From NCBI RefSeq assembly GCF_000372825.1, contig NZ_KB910516.1:3887825-3951824 (forward strand): DNA of 64,000 nt. The letters are read 5' to 3'. Under the pieces are notes generated by a model. It saw nothing but the letters and a program-made list of their open reading frames with translations, had not been told where the DNA came from and did not search any database. Below, one piece after another: positions 55,099-63,621 of this stretch (position 1 is the stretch's first letter; the number at the start of each line of letters is the position of its first letter). The translations under genes were made by a program, and so were the position numbers. Origin of the DNA: Methylobacterium sp. 77 (lineage in GTDB: Bacteria; Pseudomonadota; Alphaproteobacteria; Rhizobiales; Beijerinckiaceae).

Positions 55099-55451
55099 GG
55101 CTGGATTTCCCCCATCGCCGCCGCGTCGATCAGCTCCTCGACCTCGCAGACGAGGTCGCGGCCGCGCCCGTCTGGATCGCCCGCCGCGCGGATCACGAAG
55201 CGGCGCGGGCCGGAGGCGAGCCGCATCGCGGGTGTGATGTCCGCCCGGTAGGCGATGCGGATGCGGTGTGTCGCCACCGCATCCGAGCGGCCTCCGCGCG
55301 CGCGCTCGGCATAGCCGGTCGGGTCCAGCGTGCCCCATAGAAGCGGGCCGGCGACGTAGCGGCGAAGCTGCCCGCCGAACCCGTCCGGGTCGTCGACGAA
55401 GCGTTCGAGCACGTAGCGGCGCCGCCGCGCGCCGATGGGCGGATGCGTCAT
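55095..55451 (-). CDS. Head-closure/head-tail adaptor protein (g7-like)
   Basis: A 118-residue protein of the SPP1 gp16-like head-closure family: YVLERFVDDPDGFGGQLRRYVAGPLLWGTLDPTG (about 13-46), then THRIRIAYRADITPAMRLASGPRRFVIRAAGDPDGRGRDLVCEVEEL. It closes the capsid vertex below the portal. Located 24 bp after the g6-like gene and overlapping the g8-like gene by 4 bp. Confidence 0.9.
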   Translation of the reverse strand: MTHPPIGARRRRYVLERFVDDPDGFGGQLRRYVAGPLLWGTLDPTGYAERARGGRSDAVATHRIRIAYRADITPAMRLASGPRRFVIRAAGDPDGRGRDLVCEVEELIDAAAMGEIQP

Positions 55452-55475
55452 GGCAAAGCTCCGGGGATCGTGGGT

Positions 55476-56036
55476 CTAGAGGCGCATCCGGCGGTGCGGC
55501 GCGATCAGCGCCTCGACCATCGGCGGAAGGGTGACGGGCAGGTCGCCCCGATGCTCGAACCCGTGTGCCGCGATGAGCCGGATCGCCTGGGTGAGTCCCG
55601 GGGGCACGGGCGGCCCCGCTCCGCCATGGCCGGCATCGACCTCGATGAGGGCGGCGGCCTGGGCCAGGGAAGGAATGGCGGGCGAGACGACCAACCCCGG
55701 CGCCTCGACCGTGTCGGCGCCAAGACGAACGAGGCCGGAGGCGAAGGCCGTGACGGTGCCCGTCGCATCCACCGATCCGGCGCTCGCCAGGGCGACGAGC
55801 GGGCTCAGGGGCAGGGGCACGAAGCCATCCGCCGGCCAGGCCGTGAGCATCATCCGGTAGCGGCCCGGTGCCAGGACGCGCCGCGTCGCGAGTTCGACCA
55901 TGGCGCGGGCCGAGGCGATCAGGCTCTCCACCAGCGCATCCTCGGCGGTCATGTCGGGGTCGAGGCGCAGGTGACGGCGCATCTCGGCCAGGGTGACCGG
56001 CTCGACGATGGCGGCATCGACGCGTATCGGAATCAT
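55476..56036 (-). CDS. Head-tail connector (g6-like)
   Basis: A 186-residue adaptor: IVEPVTLAEMRRHLRLDPDMTAEDALVESLIASARAMVELATRRVLAPGRYRMML is the HK97 gp6-like helical bundle, followed by a beta part and the C-terminal LTQAIRLIAAHGFEHRGD. Start ATG 56036 has GGAGA upstream. In transcription order it should follow the capsid gene directly, but 1.84 kb with two plus-strand protease genes lie between. The first protease ATG is only 39 bp away, so the two genes share one short divergent region. Confidence 0.9.
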   Translation of the reverse strand: MIPIRVDAAIVEPVTLAEMRRHLRLDPDMTAEDALVESLIASARAMVELATRRVLAPGRYRMMLTAWPADGFVPLPLSPLVALASAGSVDATGTVTAFASGLVRLGADTVEAPGLVVSPAIPSLAQAAALIEVDAGHGGAGPPVPPGLTQAIRLIAAHGFEHRGDLPVTLPPMVEALIAPHRRMRL

Positions 56037-56075
56037 CGTCGTCTCCGGGTGGGGAGGTGGAGGGGAGCGGGCGGA

Positions 56076-56837
56076 ATGGGTCTCGACACGCGTTCGATCG
56101 GCATTGCGCTGATGCTGGTGCTCGCCGGAGCGCCGGCCGATGCCGTCGTCGGCGGCCGCGAGGCGCCGGAATCGGCCGGCTCGGCCGTGATGGTGCTGTC
56201 GTCCCTGGGCGGCGTCTGCACCGGGATCGTCATCGCGCAGGATGCGGTGCTGACGGCGGGCCATTGCGTGGCGGCGGGCTCCCGAAAGGGCGGCGCTGAG
56301 CACCGGGTGCATTTTCGCGACGAGGCGGGCCAGCCGGTGCTGGTCGATCTCGCGGCCCGCGCGGTCCATCCCGGCTACGATGCCGGGGCCATCGCCGGGC
56401 GTCGGCGGTCGATCGATCTGGCGCTCGTCCGCACCGCCACGCCGCTGCCCGGCCGCTTCCGGCCGACCGCGTTGAGCGAGGCGATGCCGCGCGCCGGCGA
56501 GATCCTCGTGTTAGCCGGCTACGGTGTGTCGAAGCCCGGCGAGGCGCGCACCACCGGCACCTTCCGCAACGCCGTCCTTCCCGTGGTCGAGCCCTATGGG
56601 CAGAGCCGGATCCTGGTCTGGATGAAGCCGTCCGGCGCGGCATCAGGAGCCTGCCAGGGCGATTCCGGCGGGCCGATCGCGGCCGAGGCCGGCGCCGCGC
56701 CGCTCGCGGTCTCCGCCTGGGTCGGGGGCGGAGCCTGCGGCGGCGTCTCGCAGGGCGTCCTGCTCGGGCCGCAGCGCGACTGGATCGACCGGACGCTCGC
56801 GGGATGGGGGGCGTCCGCCCGCTGGCAGACGCCGTGA
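56076..56837 (+). CDS. Secreted trypsin-like serine protease (S1), copy 1
   Basis: A 253-residue protein with signal peptide (about 1-23, cleavage near ADAVVGG; VVGG looks like a zymogen-type N-terminus). The catalytic triad is complete: H63 in LTAGHC, D114 in RSIDLALV, S197 in GACQGDSGGP. Cysteines are placed as in S1 proteases. The start ATG 56076 has GGAGGGGAGCGG upstream. It is on the strand opposite to the GTA genes and is followed by a related protease gene 127 bp on. The role is unknown; possible substrates are host, competitor or GTA proteins. Confidence 0.9.
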   Translation: MGLDTRSIGIALMLVLAGAPADAVVGGREAPESAGSAVMVLSSLGGVCTGIVIAQDAVLTAGHCVAAGSRKGGAEHRVHFRDEAGQPVLVDLAARAVHPGYDAGAIAGRRRSIDLALVRTATPLPGRFRPTALSEAMPRAGEILVLAGYGVSKPGEARTTGTFRNAVLPVVEPYGQSRILVWMKPSGAASGACQGDSGGPIAAEAGAAPLAVSAWVGGGACGGVSQGVLLGPQRDWIDRTLAGWGASARWQTP

Positions 56838-56964
56838 GGACGCGGCGCCGACGCGACGGAACCCAGAGCTTGGCCGAGTGATTGCCTTACGCTAGGCTCG
56901 ATTTCCACTTGTTGCCTCGATTTCATGTACGTCCGGGACTGAAGCCCGGCGCGGGAGAGACACG

Positions 56965-57828
56965 ATGTTCGCGACCGCGCTCCGCAGGGCCGTCGTCACG
57001 GCGCTGGTCGGGCTGATTCCGGCTCCGGCGCTCGCCGTGATCAACGGCGAAGTCTCGCGCGATCCCAATGGCCTGCGCGCGTCCGTGGTGCGCATCGAGA
57101 GCACCCAGGGCGAAATCTGCTCCGGCACGCTCATCGCTCCCGATCTCGTCCTCACCGCCGCTCATTGCGTCATGCATCAGGCCGGCTACAGCGTGGTCGC
57201 CGTCGACCGCGCGTTCCGCCAGCGCCGCATCCTCGCCATCGCCGCGTCGATGCACCCCGATTTCGTGCCCGGCACCACACCCGAGGACCAGCCGGGGATC
57301 GACCTCGCCCTGATCAAGCTGTCCGAACCGCTGGGTGCCGACTTCCAGCCCCTCGACCCGCGCGGCGGCGGCGCCATCAGCACCGGCGAGACGGTGGACA
57401 TCGCCGGTTTCGGCGTGGTGGCCGAGAACCGCCGCAACACCGCCCGCACCCTGCGCCAGGCGCATCTCGTCTCCATCGGCTCGCTCCAGGTCGCCAACAC
57501 GGTCACCGTGGTGACCGACCGCCGCAAACTCGCCGAGACGGCGGGAGCCGGCGCCTGCCTCGGCGATTCCGGCGGGCCGATCCTGCGCGGAGGCCCGGGC
57601 GGCTATCAGATCGTCGGCGTGGTCAGCTGGTCGAGCGGCGCCATGCGCCAGGACAAGCGCGCCCGCACCGCCTGCGGCGGCTTCACGGCGGTGACGCCCA
57701 CCGGCGAGCATGCGAGTTGGATTACATCGCGTGCCGCCGAGATGGCCCAACTCCAGTCGGGCGACGCCACCGGCGGCTTCCGCCGCTCCAACCGCTCCGA
57801 CTGGATGGCGCGGCCGGCACGGCGGTAG
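56965..57828 (+). CDS. Secreted trypsin-like serine protease (S1), copy 2
   Basis: A 287-residue protein. Signal peptide about 1-24 (ALA-VINGE), catalytic H67 in LTAAHC, D113 in GIDLALI, S202 in GACLGDSGGP. A C-terminal extension of about 30 residues is rich in Gly/Arg. Clearly paralogous to copy 1 in layout (VxGGE/VINGE start, matching triad spacing) but with divergent sequence. GGGAGAG precedes the ATG. Its 3' end lies 51 bp from the stop of the opposing capsid gene. Confidence 0.9.
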   Translation: MFATALRRAVVTALVGLIPAPALAVINGEVSRDPNGLRASVVRIESTQGEICSGTLIAPDLVLTAAHCVMHQAGYSVVAVDRAFRQRRILAIAASMHPDFVPGTTPEDQPGIDLALIKLSEPLGADFQPLDPRGGGAISTGETVDIAGFGVVAENRRNTARTLRQAHLVSIGSLQVANTVTVVTDRRKLAETAGAGACLGDSGGPILRGGPGGYQIVGVVSWSSGAMRQDKRARTACGGFTAVTPTGEHASWITSRAAEMAQLQSGDATGGFRRSNRSDWMARPARR

Positions 57829-57879
57829 CGTCAGGCAGGAAGGCCGCCCCCGGACTCTCCAGGCCGGGGACGACGGTCT

Positions 57880-59187
57880 TCAGGCGAACTTCAGCAGCTT
57901 GATCGCGTCGAAATCCTGCACGCCGCCGCCGACGCGCTTGGTGGTGTAGAACAGCACGTAGGGCTTGGCGGAATAGGGATCGCGCAGGACGCGGAGTCCG
58001 GCACGGTCCACGATCAGGTATCCGCGCTTGAAATCGCCGAAGGCGATCGACAGGCTGTTCGCTGCCGCGTCGGGCATCGCCTCGGCTTCCGCCACGGGGA
58101 AGCCGAGCAGGGTCGCGACGCGGTCGGCCGAGAGCGGCGGCTGCCACAGGTAGTTGCCGTCGGCATCCTTCATCTTGCGGATCGTGCTCTGGACCTTGCG
58201 GTTCATGACGAAGCTGGCGTTCTGGCGGTAGCCGGCGCGCAAAGCATAGACGAGGTCGAACAGCACGTCGGACGGGCTGGCGGCGGGGAAGGCTCCGGCC
58301 GTGCCGGTGGCGACGAAGCCGAGCTTGCCGGGGACCCAGGCCGCGTTCGCCACAGTGTCGACGGTGAGGAAGCCGCGCGGTCGGCTGACGCCGTTGCCGG
58401 TGACGAAGGCGACGCTCTCCTGTTCGGCGAAGGCGGTCTCGACCTCGTCGGCGAGCCAGGCGTCGATATCGACGATGGCGTCGTCGAGGAGCGTCTGGGT
58501 CGCCGCCGGCATTGCGTAGAGTTCCATGGCCGGGAAGCTCAGCTCCGTCAGGGTCGGTGCGTCGGTCTGGGGCCGCGCCGCGGTCTCGGCGACCCAGCCG
58601 GAGACGGCATCGCTCGCCGAGACCGCGCGCTTGTAGAGCCCGCCGGAGATGGTCCGCACTGTGGCGAGCGCCCGGATCGGCGAGAGGTTGGCGAGGCGCC
58701 GCAGCACGTCCCGTTCAATCGTCTGCGGCACGAGATAGCCGCCATCGGGACCGGAGCCGGCCGAGAGCGCCTTCTCCTCCAGCCGCTTGAGGCCGCCGCT
58801 CTCGCCCGCCCGGACATAGAGGTCGAAGGCGGCCTTGTGCTCGACGGAGACGGGATCCGGACGGCTGGGACGGTCACCGCCCAGGGGCGGACGGCGACCG
58901 TCGAGGGTCAGGCGGTCGAGGCGGGTCCGCGCCGTGTCGAGGGCCGCATCGATACGCGCGAGCTTCTCCTCGGTGAGGACGTCGCCCGAGCGGCGGCCTT
59001 CGAGCTCGGCGAGCCGCCCGTCATTGGTCTCCTTGAAGGCCTCGAAGGCGCGCGAGAGCTCGCCCATGACCGCGCCGACCTCGGCGTCGGAGGCGGCGCG
59101 CGCCGCCTTGTTCTCAAGGGGGAAGTTCGGATCGGCCTTCGTCTCCGGGGCTGCGGTCGCGGTGTTCGGCGAAACGTGGACGGTCAT
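57880..59187 (-). CDS. Major capsid protein, HK97 family (g5-like)
   Basis: A 435-residue capsid subunit. The N-terminal ~110 residues are a charged helical delta-domain scaffold (AEVGAVMGELSRAFEAFKETNDGRLAELEGRR), to be cut off by the prohead protease. The capsid core begins near residue 125 (VEHKAAFDLYVRAGE) and includes LSPIRALATVRTISGGLYKR, DAWLADEVETAFAEQE, and the C-terminal FGDFKRGYLIVDRAGLRVLRDPYS. It overlaps the protease gene upstream by 4 bp (59184-59187). Confidence 0.95.
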   Translation of the reverse strand: MTVHVSPNTATAAPETKADPNFPLENKAARAASDAEVGAVMGELSRAFEAFKETNDGRLAELEGRRSGDVLTEEKLARIDAALDTARTRLDRLTLDGRRPPLGGDRPSRPDPVSVEHKAAFDLYVRAGESGGLKRLEEKALSAGSGPDGGYLVPQTIERDVLRRLANLSPIRALATVRTISGGLYKRAVSASDAVSGWVAETAARPQTDAPTLTELSFPAMELYAMPAATQTLLDDAIVDIDAWLADEVETAFAEQESVAFVTGNGVSRPRGFLTVDTVANAAWVPGKLGFVATGTAGAFPAASPSDVLFDLVYALRAGYRQNASFVMNRKVQSTIRKMKDADGNYLWQPPLSADRVATLLGFPVAEAEAMPDAAANSLSIAFGDFKRGYLIVDRAGLRVLRDPYSAKPYVLFYTTKRVGGGVQDFDAIKLLKFA

Positions 59188-59717
59188 GCGAACCTCGTGT
59201 GCTGGGTGAAGGAGGGAAGAGCGGCCACCGGCCGGGTGGAGGGCGATCCGCGCGGGGCGAGCCGGCGCGCCAGGGCGCGCAGCTCGATGGCGAGGGGCGT
59301 CGCCGTCCCGTCCGGCACGGCGGCACGGGCGCCGGGCAGGAGCGGAAAGGTGACGAGGGAAATCTCCCAGAGATCGACCGCCATGAGGCGGCGCAGGCCG
59401 CCGCGCTGCGGACTCGATCGCAGGGTGCGAAAGCCGATGGAGAGCCCGTCGAGGCCGCCCTCGCGCATCAGCGCGTCGACCTCGCGTCCGCGCTGGACGG
59501 CGAGGTTGATGAGCCCCTCGACGCGCAGGCCGCGCGCATCCTCCCGCAGGGAGAGCCAGCGCCCGATCGGCTCGGCCGGATCGTGCTGGAACAGCATCCG
59601 CACGCCGGCCGCTCCGCGCTGCCCGAGGCTCGTCGCGAAGGCGCCCGCCGACACGATGTCGTTGCCGAGATCGGGCACGCCGAACAGGCTGGCATAGCCG
59701 GTGAAATGGCCGTCCAT
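59184..59717 (-). CDS. Prohead protease, HK97 family (g4-like)
   Basis: A 177-residue serine protease for capsid maturation. GYASLFGVPDLGNDIVSAGAF start, catalytic histidine in LFQHDPAEPIGRW (about 49-61) and serine in GLSIGFRTL (about 97-105). The C-terminal ~50 residues are Ala/Pro-rich. Start ATG 59717 has GGAGA upstream. Between it and the portal gene upstream lies a 670-bp plus-strand island with the SnoaL-like gene. Confidence 0.93.
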   Translation of the reverse strand: MDGHFTGYASLFGVPDLGNDIVSAGAFATSLGQRGAAGVRMLFQHDPAEPIGRWLSLREDARGLRVEGLINLAVQRGREVDALMREGGLDGLSIGFRTLRSSPQRGGLRRLMAVDLWEISLVTFPLLPGARAAVPDGTATPLAIELRALARRLAPRGSPSTRPVAALPSFTQHTRFA

Positions 59718-59913
59718 GGAAGTCTCCGGGGTGGTGGGCTGGTCGCTGCGAAAGATGCGGATCTCGGCAAGGCAGGGCAGCGAATAATCGTCGCAGTCGA
59801 AAGTCGGTACCGGCAGTTACCGTGGCTTGGCGGTCAATAAATTGCTTCCGTATTCAAATAACCGTGGCACACTTGCTCGTCGATTGTCTGTGAATCGCGA
59901 ATCGGAGTTCATC

Positions 59914-60351
59914 ATGAGAGTGAATCGCAAGCTGTGCGGCGTATCCGTCCTGCTGTGCCTGATCGCGCCCATCGTCGCATTCGCGGCCGATCCCACCGCC
60001 GAAGCCCAGGGCGCGGCGACGCGGTGGGACCAGACCTACAATGCGGGTGACATGGACGGCCTCAAGGGCCTCTACGTCGCCGATGCCATGGTGGTCCCGA
60101 AGGGCGCGGCCGTGTCCGGCGCCGACGGCATCGGCACGTTCTTCGCGGGTTTGAAAGCCAAGGGCTTCGACGACCACAAGACCAAGGTCCAGACGGCGCA
60201 GATGAAGGGCGACCTGCTCGTCGTCACCGGGCGCTGGGCCATGTCCGGCCCCGGCGAGGGCGGTGCGAAGAAGGCGTTCGAGGGCAACTGGGTCAACGTG
60301 TTCGAGCGGAAGGGCAACGAGTGGCGCACGGTGCTCCACACTTGGAACTGA
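59914..60351 (+). CDS. Secreted SnoaL/NTF2-like protein
   Basis: A 145-residue protein with a Sec signal peptide (MRVNRKLCGVSVLLCLIAPIVAFAAD, about 1-25) and an NTF2-like/DUF4440 fold: AATRWDQTYNAGDMDGLKGLYVADAMVVPKGAAVSGADGIGTFF, then VVTGRWAMSG and ending EWRTVLHTWN. These folds bind small molecules or act as enzymes; the role is unknown. ATG 59914 has GGAG 10 nt upstream. The upstream 196 bp are AT-rich (about 59820-59905). It lies antisense between the portal and protease genes. Confidence 0.82.
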   Translation: MRVNRKLCGVSVLLCLIAPIVAFAADPTAEAQGAATRWDQTYNAGDMDGLKGLYVADAMVVPKGAAVSGADGIGTFFAGLKAKGFDDHKTKVQTAQMKGDLLVVTGRWAMSGPGEGGAKKAFEGNWVNVFERKGNEWRTVLHTWN

Positions 60352-60379
60352 CCGAAGATCCGGAACTGACCGAAGATCC
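60344..60379. repeat. Perfect 18-bp tandem duplication at the SnoaL-like stop
   Basis: GGAACTGACCGAAGATCC occurs twice in direct succession (60344-60361, 60362-60379). The first copy contains the stop codon of the SnoaL-like gene, and the repeat ends 8 bp from the stop of the opposing portal gene. Confidence 0.85.
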
Positions 60380-60387
60380 GGAGCCGA

Positions 60388-61566
60388 TCAGGAATCCGGG
60401 AGGGACATTCGCGTCGACCCATAACCCACGGCCTCGCGCTTCTCCTCCTCGGTGAGGAAATCGGCTGCCTGGACCCGGCGCCAGAGTGATTCCCGCTCCG
60501 GCGCCAGGGCCTCGATCGCGTCGAGATCGGGCTCCAGCCGGGCGGGGCCGAAGGCGGGTTCCAGCCATTGGGCGAGGCTCTCGGCGGTGCGGCGCGCCAG
60601 CGGGATCACGGTCTGGCGATAGAAGGCGCGGTTGGCCTCGGCGTAATTGGCATGGGTGTTGTCGCCGGAGAGGCCCAGCAGCAGCGGCGGCACGCCGAAG
60701 GCGAGGGCGATCTCGCGGGCGGCGGCGGCCTTCGCCTCGACGAAATCCATGTCCTTCGGCGAGAGCGAGAGCGGCTTCCAGTCGAGGCCGCCCTCCAGCA
60801 GCAGCGGCCGGCCGGCATTGGCCGCGCCCTGATAATTGGCCTCCAGCTCGCCTTTCAGGCGGGTGAACTGCGCGTCGCTCAAGCTGGCGCCGTTGGAGGT
60901 GGCATAGACCAGCGCGCCGGAGGGTCTGGCGGCATTGTCGAGGAGCGCCTTGTTCCAGGCCCCGGCGGCGTTGTGGATGTCGAGGGCGACCGCCGCCGCC
61001 TCCATCGGCGAGAGCCCGTAATGGTCGTCGGCCGGGTGGAACAGGGTGAGGTGCAGGATCGGCGGCACGCCCTCGCGGAGCTGGTCGTGGCGCAGGGTCC
61101 GGCCGCCGACCGCGTAATCATAGGCGATCGGCCATCCGTCCGGGCCTTCCACCACTCGCATCCGGTCCGGGCGCAGGGCGTGGAGTTCGCGCGGGGCGCC
61201 GTCGAGGCTCACCGCCTCCAGATAGGCGTTCCCGGAGACCATCAGATGGCCGTAGAGCGTTTCAAGGAGGCGCGCTCCGCCCTCGCGGGCATTCGGCCGG
61301 GCGAGGAGCGCGGTGAGCGGATGCGGCTCCGGCCGGTCCGTCAGCACCAGCGGCAGGGAGGCCGCGGCCTCCGCCACCAGCCGCACTGCGCGGTGAACGA
61401 TGGCGTTGCGCTGGAAGCCCTCCCGCGCCAGCGCCCCGTAATCCCGCGCGGTCCAGACCGCCCGACCCTCGCCATAGAAGGCGATGCCGAGCCCCGAGAC
61501 GGGGGCCGCCTTGGTCTCGGGCACGGGAAAGGCGGCCCGCGCGAGGCGGGTGAAGAGGTTCGGCAT
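60388..61566 (-). CDS. Portal protein, HK97 family (g3-like)
   Basis: A 392-residue portal subunit: YGALAREGFQRNAIVHRAVRLVAEAAASLPLVL (about 37-70), LYGHLMVSGNAYLEAV, PDRMRVVEG, HLTLFHPADDHYGLSPMEAAAVALDIHNAAGAWNKALLDNAARPSGAL and LDWKPLSLSPKDMDFVEAKAAAAREIALAFGVPPLLLGL are all typical. Start ATG 61566 has GAGGAC upstream. It follows the terminase gene by about 67 bp. Confidence 0.94.
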   Translation of the reverse strand: MPNLFTRLARAAFPVPETKAAPVSGLGIAFYGEGRAVWTARDYGALAREGFQRNAIVHRAVRLVAEAAASLPLVLTDRPEPHPLTALLARPNAREGGARLLETLYGHLMVSGNAYLEAVSLDGAPRELHALRPDRMRVVEGPDGWPIAYDYAVGGRTLRHDQLREGVPPILHLTLFHPADDHYGLSPMEAAAVALDIHNAAGAWNKALLDNAARPSGALVYATSNGASLSDAQFTRLKGELEANYQGAANAGRPLLLEGGLDWKPLSLSPKDMDFVEAKAAAAREIALAFGVPPLLLGLSGDNTHANYAEANRAFYRQTVIPLARRTAESLAQWLEPAFGPARLEPDLDAIEALAPERESLWRRVQAADFLTEEEKREAVGYGSTRMSLPDS

Positions 61567-61633
61567 GGGAATGTCCTCGACGGGGAACAACCCTCCCCCG
61601 CAAAGGGGGGGAGGGACGCGCGGCAGACGCCGC

Positions 61634-62911
61634 TCACATCCGCCTGATCCGCGGCTCGGCCCGTGTGGCCAGCATCAGGTGGGTCAGGGCCCAGACGAGG
61701 GCGTCGAGGCGGTCGGGCGAGGCGCCGCTGGAGAGGCCGTTCGGCCCGAAATCGCAGAGCTCGTCTTCCAGGGCCGGCAGGCTGCCGACATGGTGGACGC
61801 GGCCCTGCACATAGAGGACCGAGACCGGCTCGGCCCGCAGGTACTTGCCGCGCGTCGCCCGCACCGGGATCACCGGCACCGACGCGTCCAACTCGGCGAT
61901 GACGGCGATCGCCATCTCGCCGCCCTGGTTGACCTCGACCACGAGGCTGTCCGCCTCCAGGCGATGGTAGAGCGCCAGCGCCGCGCCGGCCCAGGCCTGC
62001 GGGCTCGCCCGGCTCAATGTGGCGTCGGCGAGGACGTAGGCGTTCCCGTTGGAGGCGAGCCCCACGGCGACGATCCCGCAGGCGTCGGCGCCGGCCTTCG
62101 AGGAGGCGGGCGGGTCCACCGCCACGACGATCCGCCCGAGCTCCGGCGCCCGGTCGATCCGCGACGCCTCGATCGCTTCCCGCGTCCAGAGCGCATCGGG
62201 GCGGTCCTCGATCAGCTCGCCGTCGAGTTCCTGGCGTCCGAGCCGCGTGCCGGAATAGCGTCCCACCACCGCGTCGAGGAAGGACGGCGCGAGGTTGACC
62301 GCGTTGTCGGCGGTGCGCGACCGGCTCACCACGGTGAGCGGGTCGGCGAGGATGCGGCGGATCAGCGGGATCGGCCGGGGCGTCGTGGTGACGAGGTTGC
62401 GCGGCCGGGCGCCGAGGCGCAGGCCGAACTGGATCATGTCGTAGGCGGCGTCCGGCCGACGCCATTTGGCGATCTCGTCGGACCAGGCGGCGCCGAATTG
62501 CGGCCCGCGCAGGCTGTCGGGCTCCTCTGCCGAGAAGGCCAGGGCCACGGCGCCGTTGGCCCATTCCAGCCGCCGCCGCGAGGGCGCCCAGTGCGGCCGT
62601 GCTCCCGACAGCGACAGCAACCCGGACGGCCCCTCGATCATCACGTCGCGGACATCGGCATAGGTCTCGCCGACGAGGGCGATACGGCCCACCGCCTCGG
62701 CGCAGAAGGCGGGGTCGCCGGTGGCCAGCGCCCGCACCCATTCGGCCCCGGTGCGGGTCTTGCCCGAGCCGCGCCCGCCGATCACCGCCCAGGTCGTCCA
62801 ATCCTCCCGCGCGGGACAGGGGGGCAGCTGGTCGTCGCGGGCGTTATGGAGCCAGTCCGAGGCCAGCGCCCGGATCAGGTGCGGCGGCAGGCTCGCCAGG
62901 AATCCCGGCAT
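61634..62911 (-). CDS. Terminase large subunit (g2-like, TerL)
   Basis: A 425-residue DNA-packaging motor. ATPase domain with Walker A VIGGRGSGKTRTG (about 43-55) and Walker B QFGAAWSDEIAKW (about 135-147). RNase-H nuclease domain with acidic residues in IVVAVDPPASSKAGADACGI, DSLVVEVNQGGEMA and DRLDALVWAL. ATG 62911 is chosen since it begins LASLPP typical of GTA TerL; the frame opens to 63043. It overlaps the upstream gene by 68 bp. In GTAs this enzyme packages by headful, giving mostly random host DNA. Confidence 0.94.
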   Translation of the reverse strand: MPGFLASLPPHLIRALASDWLHNARDDQLPPCPAREDWTTWAVIGGRGSGKTRTGAEWVRALATGDPAFCAEAVGRIALVGETYADVRDVMIEGPSGLLSLSGARPHWAPSRRRLEWANGAVALAFSAEEPDSLRGPQFGAAWSDEIAKWRRPDAAYDMIQFGLRLGARPRNLVTTTPRPIPLIRRILADPLTVVSRSRTADNAVNLAPSFLDAVVGRYSGTRLGRQELDGELIEDRPDALWTREAIEASRIDRAPELGRIVVAVDPPASSKAGADACGIVAVGLASNGNAYVLADATLSRASPQAWAGAALALYHRLEADSLVVEVNQGGEMAIAVIAELDASVPVIPVRATRGKYLRAEPVSVLYVQGRVHHVGSLPALEDELCDFGPNGLSSGASPDRLDALVWALTHLMLATRAEPRIRRM

Positions 62912-63581
62912 CCGGCCGCTCGCCGAGGCCTGCCGCATAGCGCGCCGCGATTGCCGCGCGCAGGGCCGGCAGGTCGGCGGCCGCGCCATCGTCGTCGTGC
63001 CCGGCCGGGCTGCGGGACGTCGCATGGATCCGCTCCCGTTCATCGCTGAAGAGGTCGTCGAGCAGCCGTTTCAGACCGCCGAGGTCGCGCAGCACCCTCG
63101 CGGAATCGAGGGCCGGCGGCGGGTCGGCCGACAGGGCCTCGTCGAACCGCGCGATCTGGCGCCCGATATGGTCGCGCAGGGCGTGGTCCAGCTCCACCGT
63201 CGACATCGCGGCCGATCCCGGCGCGTCGTCCGGCGGCGACGGCACGCCCGGACGGACTCGCCGCTTCGGCGGAAAGCCGCAGGTGCGGAACAGGCTCGCA
63301 GCGCCGTGGACGGTGCCGCCGAGCGCCACCGCAAGGGTGGCGGCCTCGACCTCCGGTATCGCATGGATCCGTTCGACCGCGAGCCGCCTCGCAGGCGCCC
63401 AGGTCCCGGGATCGAGCCGGCGCTTCGCGACGCTCGCCGTCTCGCGCCAGCCGTAGCGGCGGTTCCAGTCGCTGATCCGCCTCGAGGGGACCCCGGTTCG
63501 GCGCGCGATCTCGATCGCGCTCATCCCGGTCTGCCGCATCAGCTCCGCGACGGCCCGGTGTTCCTCGGAGGGAAGGTCCAT
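62844..63581 (-). CDS. HTH protein, probable small terminase (g1/TerS-like)
   Basis: A 245-residue protein. N-terminal HTH AVAELMRQTGMSAIEIARRTGVPSRRISDWNRRYGW (about 10-45), as in TerS-type DNA-recognition subunits. The middle (about 60-105) is unassigned, then a helical part (DHALRDHIGRQIARFDEALSADPPPALDSARVLRDLGGLKRLLDDLF, about 130-180) could oligomerise. The C-terminus is Ala/Pro/Gly-rich and overlaps terL. GAGAGGGGACGGGG precedes ATG 63581. A DNA-binding regulator of the cluster is the alternative. Confidence 0.75.
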   Translation of the reverse strand: MDLPSEEHRAVAELMRQTGMSAIEIARRTGVPSRRISDWNRRYGWRETASVAKRRLDPGTWAPARRLAVERIHAIPEVEAATLAVALGGTVHGAASLFRTCGFPPKRRVRPGVPSPPDDAPGSAAMSTVELDHALRDHIGRQIARFDEALSADPPPALDSARVLRDLGGLKRLLDDLFSDERERIHATSRSPAGHDDDGAAADLPALRAAIAARYAAGLGERPDAGIPGEPAAAPDPGAGLGLAP

Positions 63582-63621
63582 GTCCCCGTCCCCTCTCGTC
63601 ACACTTCTTGAGCGTGCCTTA

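Larger units (their letters stand above)
44836..63581 (-). mobile_element. RcGTA-like gene transfer agent/defective prophage structural cluster
   Basis: Minus-strand head and tail genes in canonical RcGTA order g1 to g15, read from 63581 down to 46431, followed by a DUF2793 fibre gene. Support: HK97-type terminase, portal, protease and capsid, the short 190-residue tape measure, the GTA-specific g10, Dit (DUF2460), hub (DUF2163), NlpC/P60 and TIM-barrel tip proteins. No integrase, replication, repressor or attachment-site repeats were seen. Three plus-strand islands interrupt it: 50340-51005 (HigBA type), 56037-57879 (two trypsin-like proteases) and 59718-60387 (SnoaL-like). The lysozyme segment 43.0-44.7 kb lies directly downstream. 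Confidence 0.85.
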
